Assembly: GCF_002165625.1 (NCBI RefSeq)
Contig: NZ_NGNS01000032.1
Coordinates: 1 to 37,082, forward strand
Source: Neiella marina
GTDB lineage: Bacteria; Pseudomonadota; Gammaproteobacteria; Enterobacterales; Neiellaceae
Direction of reading: 5' to 3'
Length of the DNA: 37,082 nucleotides
Every line of letters starts with the position of its first letter. Position 1 is the first letter of the stretch. The notes under the pieces are model-generated. The model saw nothing but the letters and a program-made list of their open reading frames with translations, made no database searches and was not told the origin of the DNA. Shown here piece by piece: positions 1 through 8,032 of the stretch. The position numbers and the translations under genes were made by a program.

Positions 1-70
1 CTAATTTAAAGCCCAATGTATAGTCGCGCTGAGTGCGCTTTCTTTTTGAAGCAATTCGCTTTTCCATCAT
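1..70 (-). CDS. IS3-family transposase OrfA, N-terminal fragment
   Basis: Only the first 23 codons are present; the gene runs off the left edge. The translation reads MMEKRIASKRKRTQRDY followed by TLGFKL. This is the usual start of IS3-type OrfA proteins, which bind the element ends through a helix-turn-helix and are joined to OrfB by -1 frameshifting to make active transposase. Two adjacent ATG codons lie at 70-68 and 67-65, preceded by GGAG about 5-8 nt upstream. Whether the rest of the element is intact cannot be seen. Confidence 0.7.
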   Translation of the reverse strand, partial: MMEKRIASKRKRTQRDYTLGFKL

Positions 71-107
71 AGGTCTCCAACGTGTAAACCTATTTCAGGA
101 CGGGACA
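1..107 (-). mobile_element. End of an IS3-family insertion sequence (partial)
   Basis: Read on the minus strand, the window edge shows an IS end followed by the start of a transposase OrfA. The outer boundary is probably near 107, where the minus strand begins TGTCCCGTCC, since IS3-family ends typically start with TG. The exact terminal repeat cannot be fixed because the other end is outside the window. The element points away from the rest of the window and lies beside a strong bidirectional terminator. No target-site duplication can be checked here. Confidence 0.7.
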
Positions 108-156
108 GACGAATGAAAAAAGCACGGTAGATACCGTGCTTTTTTATTGCCTGTCC
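103..156. terminator. Bidirectional Rho-independent terminator
   Basis: A perfect 13-bp stem (116-128 with 133-145) reads AAAAAAGCACGGT, loop AGAT, ACCGTGCTTTTTT, giving a U-tract in both directions. An outer GGACAG/CTGTCC pair (103-108, 151-156) extends it. It probably served a gene now separated from it by the IS. Confidence 0.85.
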
Positions 157-218
157 GACCAATTAACGCCACTCCTGCGCATCCATGCGCCCGCGGCATA
201 CCGTCCATCTCTGGACAT

Positions 219-243
219 AAAAAAGCCTCTCATTGAGAGGCTT
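219..243 (-). terminator. Terminator of the alcohol dehydrogenase gene
   Basis: A 9-bp stem AAGCCTCTC (223-231) pairs with GAGAGGCTT (235-243). Six A residues at 219-224 become the U-tract on the minus strand. It lies 44 nt beyond the dehydrogenase stop codon. Confidence 0.85.
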
Positions 244-286
244 TGGTGTAGGGTTATTGTAATTAAATTGGTCTTATCAATCGGCT

Positions 287-1474
287 TTATTTACAAAGCT
301 CGTAGATTGCAACGATATCGTCTTTGGTTACTGGGCGAGCACCTGGGGTCGACTGAGGAATTGGACCCGGGAACATCCGAACCACGTCATCAGCCATTTG
401 CTCAAACTTGTCATCCGGAATACCAACATCTGAAAGAGTGAGGTAAGCACCTGTTTCTTTGAGCCATTCCGTAACTTTAACCGATAAAAGCTTGGCTGCT
501 TTGAGGTCATCTTGCTCGGTTACATCGAAACAACGACGAGCTAACTTGGCCCATCGGTGAGGCTTGGCATCAGCCATGTGCTCAAGGTACGCAGGGATAA
601 CCACTACCATGCCGCGACCATGCGGTAAATCATAGATGCCGCTCAGCGGCATCTCGATTGAGTGCATTGGAATGCAACCCATGCGGCCTAGCGCTTGAAT
701 CCCCGACCAGCCAAAGATAGAGCACAGTGCTAACTGCCCGCGAACCTCAAGATCATCAAGATTTTCAATGATTTTAGCGAAATTTTCCTTCAGACAAAGA
801 ATCATGCCTTCAGTTTGACGATCGGCGAATTCAGACTCAGCATCACTCGACAAGTAATGCTCAATCAAGTGCGAGAAGATATCAACGCAACTATCCTGAG
901 TGAGGCGCATCGGCACCGATGCTAATACTTCAGGGTCAACGATAGCGACTTTAGGAATCCGATAAGGCGAGCGAGAGAAGCTCTTTTCATTGGTCTCGGC
1001 ATTGGTAATAACACCACCGGCATTACATTCAGAACCAGCAGCTGAAATCGTTGGAATTGAAATGATTGGGAAGGCACCGGTGTACTCGCGAGGAACACGG
1101 TCACCAAGGACCACGTAATCCCAAGCGTTACCACCAGAGAAAGCTGTTGCAGAGATGTACTTGGAGCCATCAATCACGCTACCGCCGCCTAGTGCGATAA
1201 CCAAGTCACACTCTTCTGCCTTGAACATTTCAATCGCTTTATCAATGGTTTGAGCACGAGGATTGGGCTCAATACCGGTAAATACGACAACTTCCAGGCC
1301 AGCTTCAAGCAACGAAGCTTCGACTGTATCAATTACCGGATCTAGCGGCGAACCTTTAGCATATGTCGCCACCATGGCCTTCTTACCATAGGCTTTTGCA
1401 ATCTCACCGACTTCGCTGATTCGGCCTGGGCCATAGGTCAATTTTGTTGGAAAATTCCACTCGAATGGAGTCAT
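287..1474 (-). CDS. Iron-containing (group III) alcohol dehydrogenase
   Basis: A 395-residue NAD(P)-dependent oxidoreductase of the Fe-ADH family, which interconverts alcohols and aldehydes or ketones in the cytosol. The N-terminal nucleotide-binding domain shows GGGSVIDGSK from residue 96. The C-terminal helical domain has the four expected metal ligands: D198 and H202 (D-x3-H), H271 in MHSIEMPLSG and H285 in LPHGRG. The 14-residue spacing of the last two matches FucO. Length is normal for the family. The ATG at 1474 follows AGAGG by 8 nt. It is a single-gene unit, divergent from acr3, with its own terminator. The overall sequence suggests the butanol-dehydrogenase/YqhD-like branch, but the substrate cannot be read from sequence. 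Confidence 0.93.
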   Translation of the reverse strand: MTPFEWNFPTKLTYGPGRISEVGEIAKAYGKKAMVATYAKGSPLDPVIDTVEASLLEAGLEVVVFTGIEPNPRAQTIDKAIEMFKAEECDLVIALGGGSVIDGSKYISATAFSGGNAWDYVVLGDRVPREYTGAFPIISIPTISAAGSECNAGGVITNAETNEKSFSRSPYRIPKVAIVDPEVLASVPMRLTQDSCVDIFSHLIEHYLSSDAESEFADRQTEGMILCLKENFAKIIENLDDLEVRGQLALCSIFGWSGIQALGRMGCIPMHSIEMPLSGIYDLPHGRGMVVVIPAYLEHMADAKPHRWAKLARRCFDVTEQDDLKAAKLLSVKVTEWLKETGAYLTLSDVGIPDDKFEQMADDVVRMFPGPIPQSTPGARPVTKDDIVAIYELCK

Positions 1475-1999
1475 TCTAAGTACCTCTAACTACTAATTTT
1501 TTTATTCTTAATTTCAGACATCAGCGCGAATCGATTGAAGTCTGGCTCTGGTCGTTTTTAAGACATAGCAACTAATGTTTGGCCTGACCGTAAATAAATT
1601 TACTCGTCTTACAGTGGGGTATCTGGCTGACCACAAATAGACCGGTTTCACCAAACAACTCAGCGGCGTGACGATCAGGTATAGCCAGTGGATGAACGTC
1701 TCACAGGACAACTAACTGCCCCACATAAGCCATCTCAAACCAACATAATGCCAAAATGTAAACATTGGAATACCAACTGTCAATCAATTTACAAACATTT
1801 ACATTACCAATTGGTAATCAGATCACCATTAATGGTCAGACAGGTATGACTTATTCTCTCATCCTTTTGTTTTTATGCCCTGAACCACGCCTTAACAAAA
1901 TCTCAACTATCATTTGATTGTACATATTCGATTTTTCATATATGTTGGCAAAAATTTTCTTTTATCATTTCCAACAGTTCTATTTCGAGGGTTCGAAGG
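1475..1999. other. 525-bp divergent spacer between adh and acr3
   Basis: No convincing gene lies here; the minus-strand reading frame at 1514-1711 has no family likeness and no good ribosome site. The half nearer acr3 (about 1740-1990) is AT-rich and contains the dyad sites described separately. Promoters for both flanking genes must lie here, but no strong -35/-10 pair stands out. Confidence 0.6.
1755..1818. promoter_or_regulatory. Cluster of dyad operator-like sites
   Basis: Three nested symmetric motifs occur in 64 bp: TTGGAATACCAA (1765-1776), the perfect palindrome ATTACCAATTGGTAAT (1803-1818), and an inverted pair AATGTAAA (1755-1762) with TTTACATT (1798-1805). TTGG-N-CCAA cores resemble operators of GntR/FadR-type repressors (the UxuR/ExuR site is ATTGGTATACCAAT). 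No such regulator is encoded in the window. It could control adh, acr3 or both. Confidence 0.45.
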
Positions 2000-3028
2000 A
2001 TGGGTATTTTTGAGCGTTACTTGTCAGTATGGGTGGCGCTATGTATCGCTGCTGGCGTCGGTCTTGGCATTGTTTGGCCTGGCGTTTTTGAAGCCATCGC
2101 ACGCTTTGAAATAGCGCATGTGAATTTGATTATTGCGGTGTTTATTTGGGTGATGATTTACCCAATGATGGTTCAAATCGATTTCTCATCAATTAAGGAT
2201 ATTGGTAAAAAACCAAAAGGATTGGTACTGACACTGGTCATCAACTGGTTAATTAAGCCCTTCACCATGGCGGCTTTAGGTTGGTTGTTCTTCAAGCTAG
2301 TGTTCGTAGACTGGGTTGACCCCCAGTCCGCCAATGAATACATCGCTGGTATGATCTTGCTAGGCGTTGCGCCCTGCACCGCAATGGTGTTCGTATGGAG
2401 CCAGTTGACCAAAGGTGATGCGAACTACACCTTGGTTCAAGTATCGGTCAACGACATCATTATGATCTTTGCCTTTGCGCCATTGACAGCCATGCTACTG
2501 GGCGTCTCCGACATTGAAGTACCTTGGATGACCTTGCTAATTTCGGTCGTGTTGTATGTTTTGCTGCCGCTGGTTGCAGGTGTCATCACCCGCTCGCGAC
2601 TGGAACGTAGTAACGAATCGCATCAGTTAGCGCACTTTTTGGCGCGAATAAAGCCTTGGTCGATTACCGGCTTACTCGCCACGGTCGTATTACTATTTGG
2701 CTTTCAGGCCGAAACCATCATTGCGCAACCCCAGACCATTGGCCTCATAGCCATTCCGTTGATGATTCAGACTTATGGTATTTTCATCATCGCCTACGCT
2801 GCGGCCAAGTGGCTCAAACTGCCCCATAACATTGCAGCTCCCGCGTGTATGATTGGTACATCAAACTTCTTTGAACTAGCGGTGGCTGTGGCCATCTCAT
2901 TGTTTGGACTGCACTCGGGCGCAGCCTTGGCGACCGTTGTTGGCGTGTTAGTGGAAGTGCCAGTGATGTTATCGCTAGTCGCAATCGCCAACCGAACCCG
3001 TCATTGGTTTGAACCCAGCCAACAGTAA
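2000..3028 (+). CDS. acr3: Acr3-family arsenite efflux permease
   Basis: A 342-residue inner-membrane protein with about ten hydrophobic helices, matching the Acr3 family (bile acid/arsenite/riboflavin transporter fold) that exports arsenite, and sometimes antimonite, using the proton gradient. The diagnostic motif [13 protein letters not shown] carries the essential cysteine (C126). The second conserved site, SNFFELAVA, carries the functional glutamate (E292). The start is ATG at 2000, with GAGGG 8 nt upstream. Unusually, no arsR, arsC or arsH gene lies beside it: the neighbours are a divergent alcohol dehydrogenase and an EAL-HDOD gene. An Acr3 role is well supported; arsenic-dependent regulation is not visible. 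Confidence 0.93.
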   Translation: MGIFERYLSVWVALCIAAGVGLGIVWPGVFEAIARFEIAHVNLIIAVFIWVMIYPMMVQIDFSSIKDIGKKPKGLVLTLVINWLIKPFTMAALGWLFFKLVFVDWVDPQSANEYIAGMILLGVAPCTAMVFVWSQLTKGDANYTLVQVSVNDIIMIFAFAPLTAMLLGVSDIEVPWMTLLISVVLYVLLPLVAGVITRSRLERSNESHQLAHFLARIKPWSITGLLATVVLLFGFQAETIIAQPQTIGLIAIPLMIQTYGIFIIAYAAAKWLKLPHNIAAPACMIGTSNFFELAVAVAISLFGLHSGAALATVVGVLVEVPVMLSLVAIANRTRHWFEPSQQ

Positions 3029-3238
3029 GGCCCTTGCTCCTGATATCGTTTCAACAACAGACATACGGACATTCAACTTGGTTCAAAGCTGAGAGGTGCG
3101 ACACATAATTATCGCAAAATGAGAATTGTTTAAGTAGAAACGACTCTAATGCTTGACCTATCGATGCGATATAGGGCTCTATTAAACACAGCCAGTTTGT
3201 AGATGTTTGTAGTTACCGCTGACTTAGGTGTTTGATTA

Positions 3239-4486
3239 GTGAAGTTTTATGCTGCCCGCCAAGCGATTTTTAATCGTCGATTAAATGTTGTCGCTTATGA
3301 GCTGTTTTACCGAGAGAGTGAAGCCAATACATTCCCTGTTGGGGTCGATCCACATGTTGCCACCAGCCGACTGATATCCAGAACCCATTTTAATAATGGC
3401 TTTAAACAATACTGCAGCGGTAAACCTGCGCTGGTGAACTTCAGCGAGTCATCGCTGCTATCGCAAATACCGCATTCCTTGCCACGCGATCAAATTGTGA
3501 TTGAGATTCTCGAAGACGTGAGTCCAAGCGATAGGGTGCTGCAAGAAGTTCGGGAATTATTCCGAGCGGGCTACAAAATCGCCCTTGATGACTTCGTTTA
3601 TCGCACCGAGTGGAATCGTTTCTTACAGCTCGCCCGGCTCATCAAATTCGATATTCAAAGAACACCGTTAACGTCGATAAAGTCACTGATCGACAACATT
3701 AAAAAGCAATTCCCGAAAACCAAGATCCTGGCCGAAAAAGTAGAAACCCGAGAAGAATACGAGCATGCTAAAGCGCTTGGCTTTGACTTTTTTCAGGGCT
3801 ATTTTTTCTGCAAACCGGAAATGCTTGAAGGCACCGATGCACAAGCTCGACATGCCGTGTTGCTGGCCACCTATAACTTAGTATTGCGCGAAGAGTTTGA
3901 CCTAAACAAAGTTGCAGAGCTGTACAAGCACGACGTCAGCTTGACCTACAAGCTACTTCGCTTTATTAACTCCGGTTTATTTCCGATTGTTTCCCCCATT
4001 TCCTCCGTTCATCAAGCACTGCGGTACATTGGTAGTGAAGAGACACGTAAGTTCGTACTGATGCTTTTCACAGCAGAAGAACTCAATAGCAAACCCCGAG
4101 AGCTGATCAACATGGCGATTCTCAGGGCAAAATTTTGTGAAGAAGTGGCTGAAAAACACCGTTCAGGGCTCGGCGACCAAGCATTCTTAGTTGGCTTGTT
4201 TTCATTTATTGAAAACATCATGGACCGGCCAATGGAGGAGGTTCTCGATCAAATCGCGCTTGATCCGGTGTTAAAAGACATTCTGATGCAACAGCCAGAA
4301 ACTAAGGGTTCGCCACTCACGGTTATTCTCAACACCGCCAAACACTATGAAAAGGGCAGTTGGCATCACTCAGGAATGGAAGCCAAAAAACTGAACCTAG
4401 ATTACGACGATTTAGCCAGTGCTTACGAGACAGCAATTAAATTGGTCGATCGCTACAACCAAATTGACCGAGAGCCGCTGCGCTGA
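3239..4486 (+). CDS. EAL-HDOD (YuxH/CdgJ-type) signalling protein
   Basis: A 415-residue protein with an N-terminal degenerate EAL domain (about 1-200) and a C-terminal HDOD domain (about 200-390). Remnants of EAL motifs are ELFYR (21-25), VIEILEDV, ALDDF, AEKVET and FFQGYFFCKPE. The first motif lacks EAL, and AEGVET has become AEKVET, so c-di-GMP hydrolysis is unlikely. HDOD proteins are non-catalytic signal-output proteins; the Vibrio relative CdgJ affects motility. The start is GTG at 3239 with only a weak AGG about 10 nt upstream. Its stop codon abuts the stop of the convergent VOC gene with no gap. The upstream 210 bp shows no gene. Confidence 0.9.
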   Translation: MKFYAARQAIFNRRLNVVAYELFYRESEANTFPVGVDPHVATSRLISRTHFNNGFKQYCSGKPALVNFSESSLLSQIPHSLPRDQIVIEILEDVSPSDRVLQEVRELFRAGYKIALDDFVYRTEWNRFLQLARLIKFDIQRTPLTSIKSLIDNIKKQFPKTKILAEKVETREEYEHAKALGFDFFQGYFFCKPEMLEGTDAQARHAVLLATYNLVLREEFDLNKVAELYKHDVSLTYKLLRFINSGLFPIVSPISSVHQALRYIGSEETRKFVLMLFTAEELNSKPRELINMAILRAKFCEEVAEKHRSGLGDQAFLVGLFSFIENIMDRPMEEVLDQIALDPVLKDILMQQPETKGSPLTVILNTAKHYEKGSWHHSGMEAKKLNLDYDDLASAYETAIKLVDRYNQIDREPLR

Positions 4487-4882
4487 TCAGTCAAGCGCTT
4501 CGGTAACGAACTCGGCGACAAAGTTCGCCTCTAGCCCAACGCCCGCCGGCGATTTGAAAAACACCTGAGTCATGTTCAGGTGTTCATTCACCTGACTCCT
4601 GAATGGCACCTTGAGCTCCTCTAACGTGGTTAGCAACGACGCCAAGCCAGTCATCCGGAATGCAATGTGATCCAAATATCCGTCTTCGCTTTCGTTGCTA
4701 TGGTTGTCACTTTTCGATAAGTGAATCACTGCTTGCTCACCGTTGTATAGCCAGTAACCCTGTTTAGCAAACTGCGGCCGACTGCCAGCAGCAAAACCGA
4801 ACACGCGATAAAAGAATTCTTTTTCTATCAACAGCACCTCCATCGGCGCGCTGATATTAAAATGGTCGAACTGAACAGACAT
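4487..4882 (-). CDS. VOC (glyoxalase/bleomycin-resistance fold) protein
   Basis: A 131-residue protein made of paired beta-alpha-beta-beta-beta modules typical of the vicinal oxygen chelate superfamily. The opening FDHFNISAP and the internal DHIAFRMTG each supply a histidine at the usual metal-ligand positions, and the end (GVGLEANF) carries the acidic ligand region. Substrate unknown; members include glyoxalases, dioxygenases and resistance proteins. I chose ATG 4882 over the GTG one codon earlier because AGAGG then has acceptable spacing of 5 nt. It follows the XRE regulator gene by 30 bp on the same strand, so the two are likely one operon. No recognisable terminator separates it from the convergent EAL-HDOD gene. 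Confidence 0.8.
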   Translation of the reverse strand: MSVQFDHFNISAPMEVLLIEKEFFYRVFGFAAGSRPQFAKQGYWLYNGEQAVIHLSKSDNHSNESEDGYLDHIAFRMTGLASLLTTLEELKVPFRSQVNEHLNMTQVFFKSPAGVGLEANFVAEFVTEALD

Positions 4883-4912
4883 CACTACCTCTCCCTATTA
4901 CAACTGCAATGG

Positions 4913-5338
4913 CTAACACATGCCTAACACGTAACGAGCAAACGGCTTAGCCTCATCGACATCGAAGTAGCCATCTTTCTTCTTTGTCGCTCGCATGTAT
5001 TGATAAGTGGCGACAATTGCCTTCATTAATTTTTCATTTTGAAGGTTAAGCTCTTCACTCTCGGCAAGGTTTAGAGTCAGTTGCATCGCCGTTTCCAAGG
5101 CTTCCATGTCAACCACTTCGGCTTTGCGATACTGATAACCACAACCGGTTGCCAGCCATTCCAATGAACAGTTGGCTTTGATAGCAATCTGGTTGGCCTT
5201 AGCTAATCCCGGCTCAGAGCCATTTAGATATTTGCGGATCAAGCTTTCGCTCAATTCGACTTTACGAGCAAAAGCACTGACGCTCATATCGCCCATTAAT
5301 TCGCGCAAGCGCAGGGCAAAGTCATTTTGTTCTGGCAT
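4913..5338 (-). CDS. XRE/CI-type helix-turn-helix regulator
   Basis: A 141-residue DNA-binding protein. Residues about 7-62 form a phage-CI-like helix-turn-helix: FALRLRELMG, SAFARKVELSESLIRKYLNG and the typical closing SLEWLATGCG. The C-terminal half is helical and acidic, without a recognisable peptidase or ligand domain. ATG 5338 is preferred to an in-frame TTG 12 codons upstream, because AGGAGA sits 8 nt before it and the family starts here. It heads a probable two-gene operon with the VOC gene and is divergent from an SDR gene; the spacer holds a palindrome that may be its operator. No integrase or other phage gene is near, so it is probably a domesticated chromosomal regulator. Confidence 0.85.
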   Translation of the reverse strand: MPEQNDFALRLRELMGDMSVSAFARKVELSESLIRKYLNGSEPGLAKANQIAIKANCSLEWLATGCGYQYRKAEVVDMEALETAMQLTLNLAESEELNLQNEKLMKAIVATYQYMRATKKKDGYFDVDEAKPFARYVLGMC

Positions 5339-5367
5339 CGATGAAGTTCTCCTGTCTGGCCAAAATC

Positions 5368-5381
5368 GTACCAAAGTACGA
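5368..5381. promoter_or_regulatory. Palindrome CGTACCAAAGTACG, candidate XRE operator
   Basis: A 5-bp inverted repeat CGTAC/GTACG around CAAA lies 30 bp upstream of the XRE start and 85 bp upstream of the divergent SDR start. XRE/CI repressors bind such short dyads and commonly autoregulate; assignment here is inference. Confidence 0.4.
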
Positions 5382-5466
5382 ACTATCTCGCACCATAGGA
5401 TTGAAAATACGCCGTCAGTAACGACAATTCAGGCAACCCATTTGCCAGCATGTACGGAGCGTAACA

Positions 5467-6171
5467 GTGGAATCAATTGTAGGTAAAACCATCATCATCA
5501 CCGGCGGTGCCAGTGGCATCGGCCTTGGCATTGCCGAAGCGCTGATAGCCGAAGGTGCCAATGTGGTACTGAGCTCTCGGCGTAGCGACCTATTGATGGA
5601 ACAAGCCCTTCAGCTGTCCAATAAAGGTCCAGGAAAAGCCATCGCCGTAGCCGCCGATGTCAGAAGTAAGAATGACGTCCAACGAGTAGCCCAAACTGCA
5701 CTTGAACGATTTGGTCGCATCGACGGCTTGATCAACAACAGCGGGCTTGGTGTGCAGGATTCGATTGAAGATTGCCCAGAGGAAAACTGGGATTTGGTAA
5801 TGGATACCTGCGCCAAAGGAACATTCTTAATGACCCAAGCAGTGTTACCTACGCTTCGTCAACAACAATCGGGTCATATCATTAACATTGCCTCACAAGC
5901 AGCGAAAAATGGCTACGCCAATGCTGGCCCCTATTGCGCAGCAAAATTTGCCGTGGTTGGATTTGCTGCCGCGTTGCAAGAAGAAGTAAGACAACATGGC
6001 ATCAAAGTGCACAGCCTTTGCCCAGGATTAGTCCAAGTGCCTAAACCACTCAATGACGCCGATCAGATGGCTGGCTGGTTGCAAGTTGAAGACATGGCCA
6101 ACGCGGTGCTGTATGTGCTGCAACAACCCAAACGCGTGTTCCTTGAAAACATCGGACTCTATGGCTTCTAA
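5467..6171 (+). CDS. Short-chain dehydrogenase/reductase (SDR)
   Basis: A 234-residue classical SDR with a Rossmann fold. The cofactor motif TGGASGIG spans 12-19, NNSG (90-93) replaces the usual NNAG, and the catalytic residues are S143, Y156 and K160 (YCAAK). At the position of the fourth catalytic residue, normally Asn in a D-x-N-x-x-G motif, this protein has C115 (DTCAKG). The SRR after beta-2 suggests NADP(H). GTG 5467 follows GGAG by 7 nt and is the only sensible start. Closest in style to 3-ketoacyl-ACP-reductase-like proteins; substrate unknown. It is divergent from the XRE regulator, which may control it. Confidence 0.9.
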   Translation: MESIVGKTIIITGGASGIGLGIAEALIAEGANVVLSSRRSDLLMEQALQLSNKGPGKAIAVAADVRSKNDVQRVAQTALERFGRIDGLINNSGLGVQDSIEDCPEENWDLVMDTCAKGTFLMTQAVLPTLRQQQSGHIINIASQAAKNGYANAGPYCAAKFAVVGFAAALQEEVRQHGIKVHSLCPGLVQVPKPLNDADQMAGWLQVEDMANAVLYVLQQPKRVFLENIGLYGF

Positions 6172-6190
6172 CGCTCATCAAGCCGGTGGC

Positions 6191-6223
6191 GGCTCAACGG
6201 GTCATGGTTAATGTCGTTGAGCC
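6191..6223 (+). terminator. Hairpin downstream of the SDR gene
   Basis: A perfect 9-bp stem GGCTCAACG/CGTTGAGCC encloses a 15-nt loop 20 bp after the SDR stop. There is no U-tract, so it may be a weak terminator or an mRNA 3'-end stabiliser. Confidence 0.4.
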
Positions 6224-6304
6224 AAGCTTATTGACAGATTTATACAGCACAACCACCAGCTCTGTGGCATCATCGGTGCCGAAGTAGTAATCAAAGATAC
6301 CCTG

Positions 6305-6670
6305 ATGTTTGTAAACAAAGCGCTAATGCCGCTGGTAATCGTGATGTCCCTTGGTCTCTCGGGCCTCTATGGTTGTGCCAGTACAGAGTCTCACCGACCA
6401 ATAGTGATTGGCGATGATCTAGCGGAATATGAAGCTGACTTGGCGCAATGCCAGCAATTGGCCAAGCAACAAGACAATGATACCGAATTCGGCACTATGA
6501 TTGGTGCGGTAGGCGGAGCCATACTTGGTGCTGCGGCGGACGATGCGCTCGCCGGCGCCGCGATCGGTGCTATTGCTGGAGCTATCGCAGGGGAAGCAAG
6601 CAGCAGTCAAAGCCAGCGGCAACTAGTCGTGCAATGCCTCCGCGACAAAGGCTACAACGTCAAAGACTAG
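6305..6670 (+). CDS. Glycine-zipper lipoprotein
   Basis: A 121-residue predicted lipoprotein. The signal peptide ends in a lipobox LYGC (Cys24). A glycine/alanine-rich zipper follows at about 66-97 (GAVGGAILGAAADD, then AGAAIGAIAGAIAG), the pattern of glycine-zipper outer-membrane lipoproteins such as SlyB/YmgG types. Two other cysteines (49 and about 113) could pair. The ATG at 6305 lacks a strong ribosome site; M8 at 6326 is an alternative that would still leave a signal peptide. Function unknown beyond an envelope location. It converges on rstB, with 6 bp between the stop codons. Confidence 0.8.
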   Translation: MFVNKALMPLVIVMSLGLSGLYGCASTESHRPIVIGDDLAEYEADLAQCQQLAKQQDNDTEFGTMIGAVGGAILGAAADDALAGAAIGAIAGAIAGEASSSQSQRQLVVQCLRDKGYNVKD

Positions 6671-6676
6671 TGGTTG

Positions 6677-8002
6677 TTATTCGCTTTGCTGGACAGGCCA
6701 GCTGAGAATAAAACTGGCACCACCCAGCGGCGAATCATCAATTCGAACCTCGCCGCGATGCAGCTTCACATAGCGTTTAACAATAGCCAGTCCTAAACCA
6801 ATACCACCAGACTTTCGGTCGCGACTTTTGTCTAGTCGAACGAACGGCTCGAATAAGCTTGATCTGCTCTCAACCGGGACTCCTGGACCATCATCATTTA
6901 CAGCAACCAAAAGTTGTTGTTGTCGGATGGTCAGGTTCACTTCAACCACAGTTGCGGCATAACGAACAGCATTGCGAATTAAGTTATCGAGCATCCTCAT
7001 CACCGCTTCTCTATCACAATGGATCAAAGGTAATGGTGTTTCAGTCGTTAATTGGAACTGCAGTTGCGGCTCAGTGAGGCGAAAGTTCTCCAACACTAAA
7101 TCGGCTAGCTCAGACATGTCCTCGAGATGTAATTGCAGCAACGGTTCTTCACGATCAAAGCGAGCATAGGTCAGCAACTCATCCACTAAGCCATCGAGCT
7201 GCTCAATATTGTCGTCCATGGTATCAAGGTATTTCGCCACCGCTTTGGGATCATCGAGCTCGCGTACCATTTCCATGGCAAAGCGGAGTCTGGCAATGGG
7301 CGTTCGAAGCTCGTGAGAAATACCGTGGGATAACTCTTTGTGCGATTTAAGCAAGCGTTGGATTCGCTCGGCCATCGCATTGAATCGCTCGACCAGGTTT
7401 TGTAGCGGTGCCGAGACATTGGCTTTGGCACGAGCGGAAAAATCACCTTGGCCAAATTTGGTGGCGGTTTGCGTCAAAGTCATCAAACCGCGGGATATCG
7501 GCATGGCCCAAGCGAACACAAAAATACCGAGGCCAGCGAGAAACAAGATGAGATAGACCAAATCAGCATGACCTGCAGAACCAGTAACGATAGGACCAAG
7601 TACAATCAGATGCTGGGTACCTGAAAGCTGGCGCACAAACCAACTATGACCGCCATCATCATCAAACCATGTGATCACCCCGCCCTGCTGCAAATAGTCT
7701 CGCTGCTGTGCAGACAGCACTAACCCAGTAAGTTGCTTTAACTGCAGTTCAGGTTGGCGCTGGAATAACTGCAAAGGAAAGCCAAATGATGGCTGTATCG
7801 CATCAACAAAACTAGCGCGCTGCGCTTCGGGTCGGCGCCGCAACTCTCCGTCGAGCAAAAACAAGGTTCCGCGATGCAAGTCGAGATCATTAGTCACTTG
7901 CTGACGCTGACCATAATGCTGGTACAACTGCTCAACGCCCCAGCCGAGACCAACAATGGCGATAAGCAACAACAAGTAAAGCCGAGCAAATAGGTTCTTC
8001 AT
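6677..8002 (-). CDS. rstB: Sensor histidine kinase, RstB family
   Basis: A 441-residue membrane sensor kinase. Helices at about 5-25 and 147-168 flank a periplasmic region of about 120 residues; HAMP follows at about 168-220. The H-box SHELRTPIARLRF puts the phosphorylated histidine at H230. ATPase motifs are the N-box DNLIRNAVRYA (339-349), G1 DDGPG (370-374) and G2 GGIGLGLAI (399-407). Length matches E. coli RstB (433). It is 30 bp downstream of the response regulator gene. In enterics RstB responds to envelope, acid and Mg2+/PhoPQ inputs; the signal here is not known. Confidence 0.93.
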   Translation of the reverse strand: MKNLFARLYLLLLIAIVGLGWGVEQLYQHYGQRQQVTNDLDLHRGTLFLLDGELRRRPEAQRASFVDAIQPSFGFPLQLFQRQPELQLKQLTGLVLSAQQRDYLQQGGVITWFDDDGGHSWFVRQLSGTQHLIVLGPIVTGSAGHADLVYLILFLAGLGIFVFAWAMPISRGLMTLTQTATKFGQGDFSARAKANVSAPLQNLVERFNAMAERIQRLLKSHKELSHGISHELRTPIARLRFAMEMVRELDDPKAVAKYLDTMDDNIEQLDGLVDELLTYARFDREEPLLQLHLEDMSELADLVLENFRLTEPQLQFQLTTETPLPLIHCDREAVMRMLDNLIRNAVRYAATVVEVNLTIRQQQLLVAVNDDGPGVPVESRSSLFEPFVRLDKSRDRKSGGIGLGLAIVKRYVKLHRGEVRIDDSPLGGASFILSWPVQQSE

Positions 8003-8032
8003 GACAATCCAGCTTGAGATTCAGCCCCAAGC

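Noticed and set aside
1514-1711. 65-residue minus-strand reading frame in the adh-acr3 spacer
   Set aside because: No ribosome site of good spacing, no family likeness, and it lies in a spacer where regulatory sites better explain the sequence.
7338-7556. Plus-strand frames opposite rstB and rstA
   Set aside because: Antisense shadows of well-supported two-component genes.
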